Source: Ensifer adhaerens
GTDB lineage: Bacteria; Pseudomonadota; Alphaproteobacteria; Rhizobiales; Rhizobiaceae
Length of the DNA stretch: 64,000 nucleotides
NCBI RefSeq assembly: GCF_013283195.1
Contig: NZ_JABEKT010000001.1
Span: forward strand, 1,090,795-1,154,794
Direction: 5' to 3'
This document shows, piece by piece, positions 18,518 through 28,805 of the stretch. Positions within the stretch are counted from its first letter, which is position 1. Every line of letters starts with the position of its first letter. The notes beneath the pieces were generated by a model. It had not been told where the DNA came from. It searched no databases and saw only the letters and a program-made list of their open reading frames with translations. Made by a program: the position numbers and the translations under genes.

Positions 18518-19702
18518 GTGGCTGAAAAAAAGGATGTGGTGATCATTGGCGCCGGTGCCGCCGGCATGATGTGCGCCATCGAAGCGGGCAAGCGTGGCCG
18601 GCGCGTGCTCGTCATCGACCATGCCAGGGCCCCGGGCGAGAAGATCCGCATCTCCGGCGGCGGCCGCTGCAACTTCACCAATATCCATGCCGGTCCGAAG
18701 AATTTCCTCTCGGCCAATCCGCATTTCTGTAAATCGGCGCTTGCGCGCTACGGCGCGCGCGATTTCCTGGCGCTTGTCGAAAAACACGGCATCGCCTGGC
18801 ACGAGAAGACGCTCGGGCAATTGTTCTGCGATCACTCGGCCAAGGACATCATCAGGATGCTGCTCACCGAAATGCGCGAAGTCGGTGCCGAACTCCGGCT
18901 GGAGACAACGATCGACAGTGTCGAGCGCCACGGCGACGGCTTCCGGGTGATGACCGGCGATGGGCCTGTCGATGCCCAGTCGCTGGTTATTGCCAGCGGC
19001 GGCAAATCGATCCCGAAGATGGGCGCGACCGGGCTTGCCTATAAGATCGCCGAGCAGTTCGGCTTGGCGCTGGTCGAAACCCGCCCCGGGCTCGTGCCGC
19101 TGACGCTCGATCCGGCCCAACTCGAGACGATCGGCGAACTGGCAGGCGTCGCCGCCGACGCCGAGGCGCGGTCCGGCAAGACGGCCTTTCGCGAGGCGGT
19201 GCTGATCACGCATCGCGGCCTCAGCGGCCCGGCTATCCTGCAGATATCGTCCTATTGGCGCGAAGGGCAGGATATCGTCTTGAGGCTGATGCCCGATATC
19301 GACATCGCCTCGATCCTGAAAGGCGCGCGTCGCAGCAACGGCAAGCAGGCGGTCCAGACAGCACTCGCCGATATCCTGCCACGGCGGCTGGCGCAATTCT
19401 TTGCCGATGCCGCCAAGCTGACCGGAAAGCAACTCGCCGATCTCTCGGACAAGACGATCGACGCGCTGTCGGCGTCGATCCAGGCTTGGACGATCAAGCC
19501 GGCCGGTTCCGAAGGGTATCGCACAGCCGAGGTAACGCTCGGCGGTGTCGATACCAGCGGACTCGATTCCAAGACGATGCAGGCAAAGTCTGTTCCCGGC
19601 CTCTATTTCGTCGGCGAATGCGTCGATGTGACCGGCTGGCTCGGCGGCTACAATTTCCAATGGGCCTGGGCCTCGGGCTTTGCGGCCGGCCAGGAGGCCT
19701 GA
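18518..19702 (+). CDS. BaiN/HI0933-family flavoprotein (NAD(P)/FAD-dependent oxidoreductase)
   Basis: Predicted cytosolic flavoprotein, 394 residues from GTG 18518. The dinucleotide motif VVIIGAGAAGMMCAIEAGKRG and acidic VLVIDH occupy residues 5-34, and the family signature ISGGGRCNFTN follows near residue 45. The C-terminal VGECVDVTGWLGGYNFQWAWASG is the second FAD contact characteristic of the HI0933/YhiN/BaiN family. Substrates of most members are not known. No operon partner is evident: the upstream gene is divergent and the next plus-strand ORF is 231 bases away. Confidence 0.85.
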   Translation: MAEKKDVVIIGAGAAGMMCAIEAGKRGRRVLVIDHARAPGEKIRISGGGRCNFTNIHAGPKNFLSANPHFCKSALARYGARDFLALVEKHGIAWHEKTLGQLFCDHSAKDIIRMLLTEMREVGAELRLETTIDSVERHGDGFRVMTGDGPVDAQSLVIASGGKSIPKMGATGLAYKIAEQFGLALVETRPGLVPLTLDPAQLETIGELAGVAADAEARSGKTAFREAVLITHRGLSGPAILQISSYWREGQDIVLRLMPDIDIASILKGARRSNGKQAVQTALADILPRRLAQFFADAAKLTGKQLADLSDKTIDALSASIQAWTIKPAGSEGYRTAEVTLGGVDTSGLDSKTMQAKSVPGLYFVGECVDVTGWLGGYNFQWAWASGFAAGQEA

Positions 19703-19933
19703 TCCCCGCATTTGTGGCGCGTCGCTTCAGCCATTGTTAACGGATATGCCTGAACCTCTTTCGATGTCGGCACAGCCGGCGGTTGGCGAGATGGAACTGT
19801 TCCGCAAACGGAAATCACACTGTTTCCATTTTTAGGGCTTTTCTCCGCCGCGGCATGGCTGCAATATGATCTCGACTGGCAAGCCGGTTTATCCGGGCCG
19901 AACGTTGCCGGTCAGTGAGAAGGACAGGATGTC

Positions 19934-20080
19934 ATGAACCAGCCACGCCGTCGTCCCCGCGCCATCGCGATCGCTCGCACCGACGAGAGCCGCGCCCAGA
20001 GAGTGATGCTCACCCGCATTGCTCTGCTTGCCTTCTTTGCCGTCGCTGCCTTCGCAACGCTTCCGGCCCTTTGGCATTGA
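19934..20080 (+). CDS. Small single-span membrane protein, unknown
   Basis: A 48-residue ORF, MNQPRRRPRAIAIARTDESR then a hydrophobic helix LTRIALLAFFAVAAFATLPAL. The ATG follows AAGGACAGG by four bases. The basic N-terminus would stay in the cytoplasm. It is followed by a 9+1+9 inverted repeat at 20090-20108, terminator-like in place. I do not recognise a family; small basic one-helix proteins of this sort are often conserved in rhizobia. Support comes from the ribosome site, the membrane-helix pattern and the downstream repeat. Confidence 0.45.
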   Translation: MNQPRRRPRAIAIARTDESRAQRVMLTRIALLAFFAVAAFATLPALWH

Positions 20081-20089
20081 CGCTGCCGG

Positions 20090-20108
20090 TCGGCCGCCTG
20101 GCGGCCGA
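20090..20108 (+). terminator. Inverted repeat after the small membrane protein gene
   Basis: TCGGCCGCC and GGCGGCCGA flank a single T. The T tail is poor, so it is a weak terminator candidate. Confidence 0.35.
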
Positions 20109-20433
20109 ACTTCTGGCGCGCCTTGAGTGCGCGAGCGCCTTCGGAAATTCGTTGGCGAGTGTTGCGCGCTTATACAATTTTTAATCGTTCAAAATGATTA
20201 TTGCGACGAAGTGAGTTCCGTCAGGACTTCGCTACCGGGGAGGTGGCGTGGTCCCGCAATGATTGCTGACGGACTGGCGGTGTGCGCCGCATGATTTTTC
20301 CGAAAAACATCAGCCTGTTTGCGCATCGGGTGGCTCTCGATCGTTTCGTCCTTTCGGCGGTTACGCTCAAAGGCGAGACATGTTTCGAGCCGCCGGGGGA
20401 GGCGAATGCGAGCTGCGAGCCAAGGTGTTTTCC

Positions 20434-22959
20434 ATGTTCATCGATAGAATTCTTGCCCGTTTCAAGATTCAGACGAAGGTGCTTTTCTTCATTCTGCCCT
20501 TCGTCGTCAGCATCTGTGCCGTCGGCATTACCGGTCTTTATGCGTCCGGCCTGCTTCAGGGCCGGATGGAGATTTCAAACAGCGTCCTGCAGACGCTGAG
20601 CGGGTTCAAGGACGTCTATGCGGGGATGAACAACTTCCTGCATTCGACCACCGAGGAAACCCGCGACGCCTTGCAGGGCAAGATTTCTGCTCAGAAGGAA
20701 ATCCTTGCCGACACCGCCGCACAGGTCGCCGGCCAGAACGGCCAGGACGAACTCAAGGCCGCGATTGCCGCAACCAACGACATCGAAGCCCGCATCGACG
20801 GACTGTGGAAGCTGCATGTCGGCGAGCAGGAAATGCGCGCCGCGATGTCGGCGAACCTCGATGCTCTCCTGGTCGAGCGCGCCAAGATCAACGACGAGTC
20901 GAACCGGCTGCAATATGCCGTGCGCAAGAACGAGAACGCCGCCAAGACCATGCTGCGCGAAGCCGAAAAGCTGATGCGCGCCAGCCGCTTCTTCAACGAG
21001 TTCGGTACTGAAGTCGCCAAGGCGACGACGGTCGAGGACAAGCTCAAGGCGGTCAAGGAACGGTTCCCGATGATCGGCCGCACCGAGCGCGACATCTTCC
21101 GGCTGCTGCCGAAGGACGAGAAGTCGCTGACCGAGACGATCACCTCCGCATCGAGCGAGATCGGCGCACTTTTGAAGGCGCCCGCCGGGCCGGAAACGCT
21201 TGCCGGTATCTCGAAATACGTCGACCGCTTCCGCACTGCGAGCTTCCGTCTTGAAGCCGCGTCGGTCGGCAAGATGCGCGATGCGACACGGATCTTCGCC
21301 GAGCTTGACCAGTTGATCGTCAGCACCGAATCCGTCCTGACAGCCACACGCCGGCTTTCAAGCTCGATCACCGATATCCAGATCTCCGCGGCGACCTTCA
21401 TGGGCACGACCACGGAAAGCAACCGACAGAAGCTGCTCGACAAGTTCCTGGCGGTTCAACAGAACATGGCGACTCTGCGTGGTGTTGCGAGCGAAGGCGC
21501 ATCCTTCGATGCGATTGCCGATACGCTGATGCCGATCATCACCGTGATGAAGAAGGACGCGGCGTCGCTGGTCGAAATCACCGTGAAGCGGACAGCCGAT
21601 TTCGACGCGGCCGGCCAGTCGATCAACCAGATCTGGAGCGATCTCACCGGCTTTGCCGAACAGCAGAAGGTTGCCGCCGGCACCGAGCGCCAGGAGGCAA
21701 ACCAGATTTCGGTCGCCGCGACCGTCGCAGGCGTCGTCATCGCCCTGCTTGCCGGCATTGCACTGACGCTGACGCTCAAGAAGCCGATCGGCCAGATCAC
21801 CGCCGCCATGCGTCGCCTGGCAGACGGTCGCCTTGATACGTCGATTGACGGCGATGCCCGCCAGGACGAGATCGGCGACATGGCCCGCGCCTTGGGTGTC
21901 TTCAAGGAAAATGCGCTCTCCAAGGTGCGCATCGAGGCCGAAAGCGAAGAACAGCGTGCCCGCGCCGAAGTCGAGCGAACCCGCAACGATGCTGAAAAGC
22001 GCGAACTCGACCGACAGATCGATCTTGCCGTCAGCGAACTGGCGGCCGGCCTCGGCCGTCTGGCACAGGGCGACCTGTCGCGTCAGATCGACATTCCCTT
22101 CCATGGGCGTCTCGAGCAGTTGCGCACCGACTTCAACGGCTCGCTGATCCGCCTGCAGGACACGTTGGCTCAGATCCGTGGCAATGCGCAGGCGATCCAG
22201 CAGAGTGGCGCCGACATGCACCACGCCGCTGATTCCCTGTCGAAGCGGACGGAAGCCCAGGCTGCCTCACTCGAAGAAACGGCGGCCGCGGTCGACCAGA
22301 TCACCGTGACCGTTCGCTCGTCAGCAGAGCGGGCGAACGAGGCCAACGTCGCCGTGACGCAGACGAAGAAGAGCGCCGACAGCTCGGCAACCGTTGTCAC
22401 CAATGCGATCGCCGCCATGGGGCGCATCGAAGAGGCGTCACGCCAGATCGAGCAGATCATCGAGGTCATCGACGATATCGCCTTCCAGACGAACCTCCTG
22501 GCGCTGAACGCGGGCATCGAGGCAGCACGCGCCGGCGAGGCCGGCAAGGGCTTTGCGGTGGTCGCACAGGAGGTCCGCGAACTGGCGCAGCGCTCGGCTG
22601 AAGCGGCCCGCGAAATCAAGGGCCTCATCAACAAGTCGACCGACGAGGTCAATTCCGGCTCGCTCCTTGTCAAGGAAACCGGCGCCGTGCTGGCTTCGAT
22701 CAGTGCCCAGATCGTCACCGTCAGCCAACATGTCGAAATGATCGCGACCGCAAGCCGCGACCAGGCGGTAGCGCTTAACGAAGTCAACGGATCGGTCAAC
22801 CAGATGGATCAGATGACCCAACAGAACGCCTCGATGGTGGAAGAGGCAACGGCAACGAGCCTTGCGCTTTCCAACCAGGCCGACACGCTGATGATGCTGG
22901 TCGAGCAATTCCGGCTGGAGCCGGAAGCGGCCGATATCCACGCTTACCGCGCGGCCTGA
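20434..22959 (+). CDS. Methyl-accepting chemotaxis protein
   Basis: Transmembrane chemoreceptor of 841 residues from ATG 20434 (AAGG nine bases upstream); the frame runs further upstream but the extension lacks a membrane-protein look. TM1 is residues 15-36, and TM2 is 427-448 (VAATVAGVVIALLAGIALTLTL). The intervening 390-residue periplasmic part is largely helical by composition and longer than a 4-helix or single Cache sensor, so a helical bimodular sensor is possible. HAMP domains follow at about 449-501 and 530-585. The signalling hairpin tip is intact near residues 680-720 (IDDIAFQTNLLALNAGIEAARAG). No CheR-tethering pentapeptide is visible at the C-terminus. The ligand is unknown. No che genes are nearby. 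Confidence 0.92.
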   Translation: MFIDRILARFKIQTKVLFFILPFVVSICAVGITGLYASGLLQGRMEISNSVLQTLSGFKDVYAGMNNFLHSTTEETRDALQGKISAQKEILADTAAQVAGQNGQDELKAAIAATNDIEARIDGLWKLHVGEQEMRAAMSANLDALLVERAKINDESNRLQYAVRKNENAAKTMLREAEKLMRASRFFNEFGTEVAKATTVEDKLKAVKERFPMIGRTERDIFRLLPKDEKSLTETITSASSEIGALLKAPAGPETLAGISKYVDRFRTASFRLEAASVGKMRDATRIFAELDQLIVSTESVLTATRRLSSSITDIQISAATFMGTTTESNRQKLLDKFLAVQQNMATLRGVASEGASFDAIADTLMPIITVMKKDAASLVEITVKRTADFDAAGQSINQIWSDLTGFAEQQKVAAGTERQEANQISVAATVAGVVIALLAGIALTLTLKKPIGQITAAMRRLADGRLDTSIDGDARQDEIGDMARALGVFKENALSKVRIEAESEEQRARAEVERTRNDAEKRELDRQIDLAVSELAAGLGRLAQGDLSRQIDIPFHGRLEQLRTDFNGSLIRLQDTLAQIRGNAQAIQQSGADMHHAADSLSKRTEAQAASLEETAAAVDQITVTVRSSAERANEANVAVTQTKKSADSSATVVTNAIAAMGRIEEASRQIEQIIEVIDDIAFQTNLLALNAGIEAARAGEAGKGFAVVAQEVRELAQRSAEAAREIKGLINKSTDEVNSGSLLVKETGAVLASISAQIVTVSQHVEMIATASRDQAVALNEVNGSVNQMDQMTQQNASMVEEATATSLALSNQADTLMMLVEQFRLEPEAADIHAYRAA

Positions 22960-22988
22960 TCGGCCAGCACCGCGACAGCTTTGTCATC

Positions 22989-23201
22989 CTAGCACTGCAC
23001 CGCGCAACCCACCGGTTGCGCGGTGCATTTCGTTTGCGCAGCCTGTTCAACGCTTTCAATCCGTCTGCGTGCCGCAAGCGCGGCGATGCAGCGGCAAAAC
23101 ATCCGCCGCAACAAGCTCGGCGGCTTGGGATCGAAATGCTCGTCCCAGCGGCGGGATTTTAGTATCAGATCGGCCATATAGGCGGCTGCCAGCGTTTCCA
23201 T
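22989..23201 (-). CDS. Small protein divergent from LysR gene, unknown
   Basis: A 70-residue ORF from ATG 23201, preceded on the minus strand by GATGAGGAGCATCACC, a good ribosome site. The product starts METLAAAYMADLILKSRRWDEHF and is basic with a Leu/Arg-rich centre. Its last dozen codons are formed by the 14-bp-stem terminator of the chemoreceptor gene, so the C-terminal CTAQPVGCAVQC is probably not under protein-level selection. It diverges from the LysR gene at 23290, whose product could regulate it. No family is recognised. Confidence 0.5.
   Translation of the reverse strand: METLAAAYMADLILKSRRWDEHFDPKPPSLLRRMFCRCIAALAARRRIESVEQAAQTKCTAQPVGCAVQC
22996..23030 (+). terminator. Terminator of the chemoreceptor gene
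   Basis: TGCACCGCGCAACC, loop CACC, GGTTGCGCGGTGCA, then TTTCGTTT. The stem has 14 perfect pairs. Confidence 0.88.
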
Positions 23202-23289
23202 GGTGATGCTCCTCATCGAGTGGCATCCTCGCTTTTATGCAGCAAAAGCTGTTTTACATACGCAAGATATCGGCCTATGTTTTTCACCA

Positions 23290-24159
23290 ATGAAAGACAT
23301 GGATTGGGACATCTATCGCTGCTTCATGAGTGTGGCGCGCACCGGCGGCCTGACCGGCGCCGCGCAGGCGCTGGGATCAAGCCCGGCAACTGTCGGCCGG
23401 CGCATGCTGGAAATCGAGGAGCGTACCGGGCGCAGCCTGTTCGTGCGCAGCCAGACCGGCTATCAGTTGACCGGCGACGGGCAATTGCTATTCGAACAGC
23501 TTGAAGAGATGGAGGCCGCCGCCCGGCGCGTCGAGAGCTGGCGACGGGAAGGCGAGGGGGCTGTCGTTCGCATCACTGCCGGAACCTGGGTGTCCTGGCT
23601 GCTTGCCGAAAACTTTCCGGCGCTCTGTACGGAGCGTGATGGTTTCAGCCTCGCGATCAATGTCGGAGAGACACGTGCAAATCTTGCCTATCGTGAGAGC
23701 GATATCGGTATCCGTGCCTTCGAGCCGGAGGAAAGCTACCTGGCCGCCCGCCCGGTGGGCGACGTCGCCTACGCCGCCTATCGGCAGAAGAATGCATTGC
23801 CGGCGTCAAATGGCCGATGGGTCGCCGTCGGCGAGGAGGATGCGATCTCGTCCTATCTGCGTTGGCCGCATGCGCATGCGACCGGTCGCATCGTGGCGAC
23901 GGTGACGCGGCCGCGCTCCCTGCTCGACCTTGCACGCGCCGGTGCCGGTTGCGCCGTGCTGCCCTGTTTCGTCGGTGACCTCGACCCGCTGCTGGAGCGG
24001 ACGGGCGAGGAGATTCCGGCGCTTCGACATCGCCAGTGGATCGTCATGAACAACGAGGATCGCCACCGCCAGGAAATCCGCACGGTCGTCGATCGCATGA
24101 CAAAGCTTTTGAAAAGCCACGCTGACATCTTCGCCGGAAAGCGCCCGCGCCGTGGCTGA
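23290..24159 (+). CDS. LysR-family transcriptional regulator
   Basis: The 289-residue product starts with a winged helix (WDIYRCFMSVARTGGLTGAAQALGSSPATVGRRMLEIEERTGRSLFVR), as in LysR proteins, though the recognition segment reads SPATVGRRM where SQPAVSRQI-like sequences are common. A LysR effector domain follows. ATG 23290 is used; ATG 23299 (MDWDIY) is an equally good alternative. It is divergent from the small ORF ending at 22989, the classical arrangement for an autoregulated LysR gene, but I saw no clear T-N11-A palindrome. Effector unknown. Confidence 0.85.
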   Translation: MKDMDWDIYRCFMSVARTGGLTGAAQALGSSPATVGRRMLEIEERTGRSLFVRSQTGYQLTGDGQLLFEQLEEMEAAARRVESWRREGEGAVVRITAGTWVSWLLAENFPALCTERDGFSLAINVGETRANLAYRESDIGIRAFEPEESYLAARPVGDVAYAAYRQKNALPASNGRWVAVGEEDAISSYLRWPHAHATGRIVATVTRPRSLLDLARAGAGCAVLPCFVGDLDPLLERTGEEIPALRHRQWIVMNNEDRHRQEIRTVVDRMTKLLKSHADIFAGKRPRRG

Positions 24160-24164
24160 CGTGG

Positions 24165-25271
24165 TCAGCGCATCAACAGGCTGACGAGCGCCGCCTGCGA
24201 GTTCACGTCGGTCTTGGTGTAGATGTTCTTCAGCTGCGTGCGGATGGTCTCGTAGCTGACACCGTTGGCCTGGGCCATCTCCCGGAGCGACAGGCCGGCC
24301 GCAAGGCCGGACGCGATGCGAACTTCGGCGGGCGTCAGGCCGTGAATGTCCCTGAGATGTTCCCGTCGTTCCTCAGGCAAAAGCGATGTCGCCGGCTCGA
24401 TCAGAACCGCGACCGTCGGTCCGTTCAGAAGTTCGACGAAGATATCGGACCGCAGTCGCACCAGTGTGATGCGATAGGCCGCGCCATCCGTGGCCCTGGC
24501 AAGGGAGACATGTGGCTCCGCATGGGTATTGATCCGCAAGGACAACAGTTCGAGAGCTACTGCCGATCCCGCGCTTGGCAGCGTCACACGCCCACCTGCC
24601 GAAATCCGAAGAGGCGCATTGTTGGCGATCATGCGCTCGGCGCTCTCGTTCATCGAGCGGATCCGAAGATTCTCGGTGACATAGACCACGCCGACGCCGA
24701 CGCTATCGAGCAAATCCCGGCCTTCGCCGTTCCCGGGCGCCAACATGTCACGCTTGCGCAGCAGATCGAAAGCCCGTTTCAAGTGCGGCGCCAGAAAGGT
24801 GTATTGCTCGGCGGCCTGCTGATTGAGGTCGTCATCTGTCGAGGAAGTGCAGGTCGAGAGCATGAAGGTTCGGCTTGCGCTTCTGATGATCGTCACGCCG
24901 ACGCTGGTCTCGCATCCGGTCTGTCGCTTCAGCCAGTCGTTATAGAATTCGGATTTGATCAGCTCGCCGCGCGCGACGATCTGCTCCCCGCAGATGCCCT
25001 GGCCTGCAGGCACGAGCATCGCCTTTGGGATCCAGGGATTGACCGCGGCAAAGTGCTGGTTGAACTGCTCGATATCCTCGGCGTCAAACCCCGAGACGGA
25101 AGGCACATAGCTGCGGGGTGTTGCCAGATCGTGATAGTGCAGCGCTGATCGGCCGTTGGGCAGCGTATTGGCCAGCCGATCGAGAAAGTCTTGCCAGCTG
25201 CACTCGCCGAAGGCGGCGCCGTAGATCAGCTCAGTCAGCTCTTCCGTTCCGGAATGTCCCGGCTGCAGCAT
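24165..25271 (-). CDS. LuxR-type helix-turn-helix regulator
   Basis: The C-terminal segment LTPAEVRIASGLAAGLSLREMAQANGVSYETIRTQLKNIYTKTDVNSQAALVSLL (residues about 310-366) is a GerE/LuxR DNA-binding domain. The preceding 300 residues include a PAS-like region (DSVGVGVVYVTENLRIRSMN) but no acyl-homoserine-lactone or receiver domain that I recognise. The start is set at ATG 25271, giving 368 residues; a TTG at 25289 would add six. No obvious target gene adjoins it. The 272 bases upstream (25272-25543) hold no convincing gene. Confidence 0.82.
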   Translation of the reverse strand: MLQPGHSGTEELTELIYGAAFGECSWQDFLDRLANTLPNGRSALHYHDLATPRSYVPSVSGFDAEDIEQFNQHFAAVNPWIPKAMLVPAGQGICGEQIVARGELIKSEFYNDWLKRQTGCETSVGVTIIRSASRTFMLSTCTSSTDDDLNQQAAEQYTFLAPHLKRAFDLLRKRDMLAPGNGEGRDLLDSVGVGVVYVTENLRIRSMNESAERMIANNAPLRISAGGRVTLPSAGSAVALELLSLRINTHAEPHVSLARATDGAAYRITLVRLRSDIFVELLNGPTVAVLIEPATSLLPEERREHLRDIHGLTPAEVRIASGLAAGLSLREMAQANGVSYETIRTQLKNIYTKTDVNSQAALVSLLMR

Positions 25272-25543
25272 GCGCGCCCCCGCTCGCAATAGTCACAGCT
25301 AATATAGGTGAAGCTCGCATCAGAAGCAACTTGAAATGGTATTTTGCGCCGCGGGCCGGGCGCTGAAAAGCAAACAGCCGACATTGCTGCCGGCTTGTTC
25401 CCGTTAAAGGTGTATTGGTTGGGCGTGCTACGCATATGGCCGGCGACCGGCGGCAACGATTGGTATCACTCGCCGCGACTCTACGCCCGGACCGGCCGTG
25501 CACAGAGACGCGATGAACGCGACCGCTGCCGCAAGCGCCATCA

Positions 25544-25783
25544 TCATGCCCGTCCCTGGGTGACGATGACGGGGATCAGCAGGTCGCCCCAGTTGCCTTC
25601 GCCACCGTGGTGGCGGGCCGAGCGCACGAGCTCGACCGATACGCCGGCGTCGACGGCTTTCATGACGGCCTGGTTGAGGCGGTGCAGGTCGTTGGCGACC
25701 ATGCGGATCGCGGCTTGCTGGTCCGGGGTCATGGCCGAAGACTGTTCCTCGGCCCGTTCCTTGACGCGTGTCTGGACTGTCAT
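25544..25783 (-). CDS. Small conserved-type protein downstream of aceA
   Basis: A 79-residue soluble protein, MTVQTRVKERAEEQSSAMTP at the start and GNWGDLLIPVIVTQG near the end. The ATG at 25783 follows AAGGAGAACCCCA, an excellent ribosome site. It lies 82 bases downstream of aceA on the same strand and is probably cotranscribed. I recall small ORFs in this position in Sinorhizobium, but no function is known to me and no motif is evident. Confidence 0.65.
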   Translation of the reverse strand: MTVQTRVKERAEEQSSAMTPDQQAAIRMVANDLHRLNQAVMKAVDAGVSVELVRSARHHGGEGNWGDLLIPVIVTQGRA

Positions 25784-25865
25784 TGGGGTTCTCCTTGGTG
25801 TCAGCGAGGTCTGTTCGATTGCGCGGGGAGCGCGGCGGGCAGGGATTGCCGCGCCCCCCGGTCCT

Positions 25866-27155
<1,290 letters not shown>

Positions 27156-27238
27156 TACTTCCTCCTGCTGGAATTCATTCACCATTCGACATTTGTCGTA
27201 TGGCCTCTCTATCTCCGAGTTGATGTGACAGTTTTTAC

Positions 27239-27253
27239 ATTGCGCTGCGCAAT
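27239..27253. promoter_or_regulatory. Inverted repeat between aceA and its divergent regulator
   Basis: ATTGCGC-T-GCGCAAT is a perfect 7+1+7 palindrome, 84 bases upstream of the aceA start. Candidate operator for aceA control. Confidence 0.45.
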
Positions 27254-27308
27254 AGAGCCACAGGAATTGCAGTTATGGCTGTTTCAAAAGGGTTATCTTG
27301 TCTTGCGT

Positions 27309-27347
27309 TTGACAATCACAAGCAGTAAATTTGTAAATTATGTAAAT
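27309..27347 (+). promoter_or_regulatory. Candidate promoter with three GTAAAT repeats
   Basis: TTGACA (27309-27314), 17-base spacer, TGTAAA (27332-27337) fits a sigma-70 promoter for the regulator gene at 27384. GTAAAT occurs three times at 27325, 27333 and 27342, overlapping the -10 and the start region, consistent with autoregulation. Confidence 0.5.
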
Positions 27348-27383
27348 CGTCATTCGGTGTCGTTATTGTAAAGGCAGTGACAA

Positions 27384-28793
27384 ATGGCTGAGAACAAGAT
27401 CTTTGCCGGGCCACGCGTCCGCCGCATCCGCAACGGGCTTTCGCTGACGCAGACGGCCATGGCGGAAGCGCTTGGCATTTCGCCGTCCTACCTCAATCTC
27501 ATCGAGCGCAACCAGCGTCCGCTGACCGTCCAGCTGCTTCTGAAGCTCGCATCGGTCTACAAGGTCGACCTCGAGGAGCTGCAGGGCGAGACGGGCAGTG
27601 GGCTGGCGCAATTGCGCGAGGTCTTCGCCGATCCGCTGCTGGCGGCGGAACTGCCGGGGGATCAGGAACTGATCGAGGTGGCCGAAGCGGCACCGAACGC
27701 CGCCGGCGGGGTGGTCAAGCTTTACCGTGCCTATCGCGAGCAGGCGGCGCGACTGAAGGACCTTGCCGACCTCCTTGCGGGCCAAGGGCACATGGAAGCG
27801 CTGTCGGGAACACGCCTTCCGATGGACGAGGTGCGCGAGACGCTCGAAGCCAGGCCCAATCATTTCGCCCGGATCGAGGAGGTGGCCGAGGCGTTTCATG
27901 CCACGCTTTCACCTGGTGACGATCTGATCGGTGCGCTCAAGGCCTGGCTGAAGAAGGAGCACGGCCTCGTGGTGCGCAATCTGCCCGTTCACGCCATGCC
28001 CAATCTGCGCCGCCGCTTCGATCGGCATTCCATGCGACTGTTCATCTCCGAGCGCCTGTCGCCCTATGACCAGTTGCGCGAGATTGCCATGGAGGTCGCC
28101 TCGATCGCCTGCCACGAGGCGATCGTCCAGGAGCTTGAGACGCTGCGTCTGTCGACTGCCGAGGCGCGCCGCATCGGTCGTTTCGAACTCGCCCGTTATG
28201 CCGCCCATGCCTTGATGATGCCCTACGGGGCGTTTCATGCGGCGGCGCTGCGGGCCAGATACGATATCGACGTGCTGCGCGCGCGTTTTCAGGTGTCGTT
28301 CGAACAGGCCGCAAACCGACTGACCATGCTGCAGCGGTCGGGGGCCGCCGGCGTTCCGTTTTTCCTGATGGAGATCGACAATGCCGGCCATCGGCTGCGG
28401 CGGTCAGGCGCATCGGGTTTTCCGCAGGCAAGGTTCGGCGGCGGCTGTCCGAAGCTCAACATCCACACAGCATTTTCCGTGCCGGGGCAGATCCTCGTCG
28501 ACCGGGTTGAGACCACCGAAGGGCTGGCATTCCTCACCGTGTCGCGCACGCTCGACGGTCCACAGGCGGGCTTTGAAGAGAGGGTTCGTCGTACGGCGCT
28601 GTTGGTCGGCTGCGAGGCGTCCTTTGCCGAAGAGGTTGTCTATGGGGCGGTCCGCTCGCCGGCGATCGCCATCGGGGCGGCCTGTCGTCTTTGCGAGCGG
28701 CAGGGCTGTCTAGCGCGCGCCGAGCCTCCGGTGACGCGCCCGCTCGGGCTCGACGAGATGGCGACGGGCCTCAGCGTCTTTGATTTTCAGTAG
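27384..28793 (+). CDS. ScfR/RamB-type XRE regulator with ImmA/IrrE-like domain
   Basis: The 469-residue product has an N-terminal XRE helix-turn-helix (VRRIRNGLSLTQTAMAEALGISPSYLNLIERNQRPLT, residues 10-46). A central IrrE-like segment follows (DQLREIAMEVASIACHEAIVQE), though I do not see a metal-binding HExxH. The C-terminal short-chain-fatty-acyl-regulator domain ends with the cysteine pair in CRLCERQGCLARAEPP. Members such as RamB and ScfR control acetate/glyoxylate and short-chain acyl-CoA metabolism. It diverges from aceA, which is the likely target. The start ATG 27384 lies 10 bases after AAAGGCAG. Confidence 0.85.
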   Translation: MAENKIFAGPRVRRIRNGLSLTQTAMAEALGISPSYLNLIERNQRPLTVQLLLKLASVYKVDLEELQGETGSGLAQLREVFADPLLAAELPGDQELIEVAEAAPNAAGGVVKLYRAYREQAARLKDLADLLAGQGHMEALSGTRLPMDEVRETLEARPNHFARIEEVAEAFHATLSPGDDLIGALKAWLKKEHGLVVRNLPVHAMPNLRRRFDRHSMRLFISERLSPYDQLREIAMEVASIACHEAIVQELETLRLSTAEARRIGRFELARYAAHALMMPYGAFHAAALRARYDIDVLRARFQVSFEQAANRLTMLQRSGAAGVPFFLMEIDNAGHRLRRSGASGFPQARFGGGCPKLNIHTAFSVPGQILVDRVETTEGLAFLTVSRTLDGPQAGFEERVRRTALLVGCEASFAEEVVYGAVRSPAIAIGAACRLCERQGCLARAEPPVTRPLGLDEMATGLSVFDFQ

Positions 28794-28805
28794 GCGCTGG
28801 CGCTT

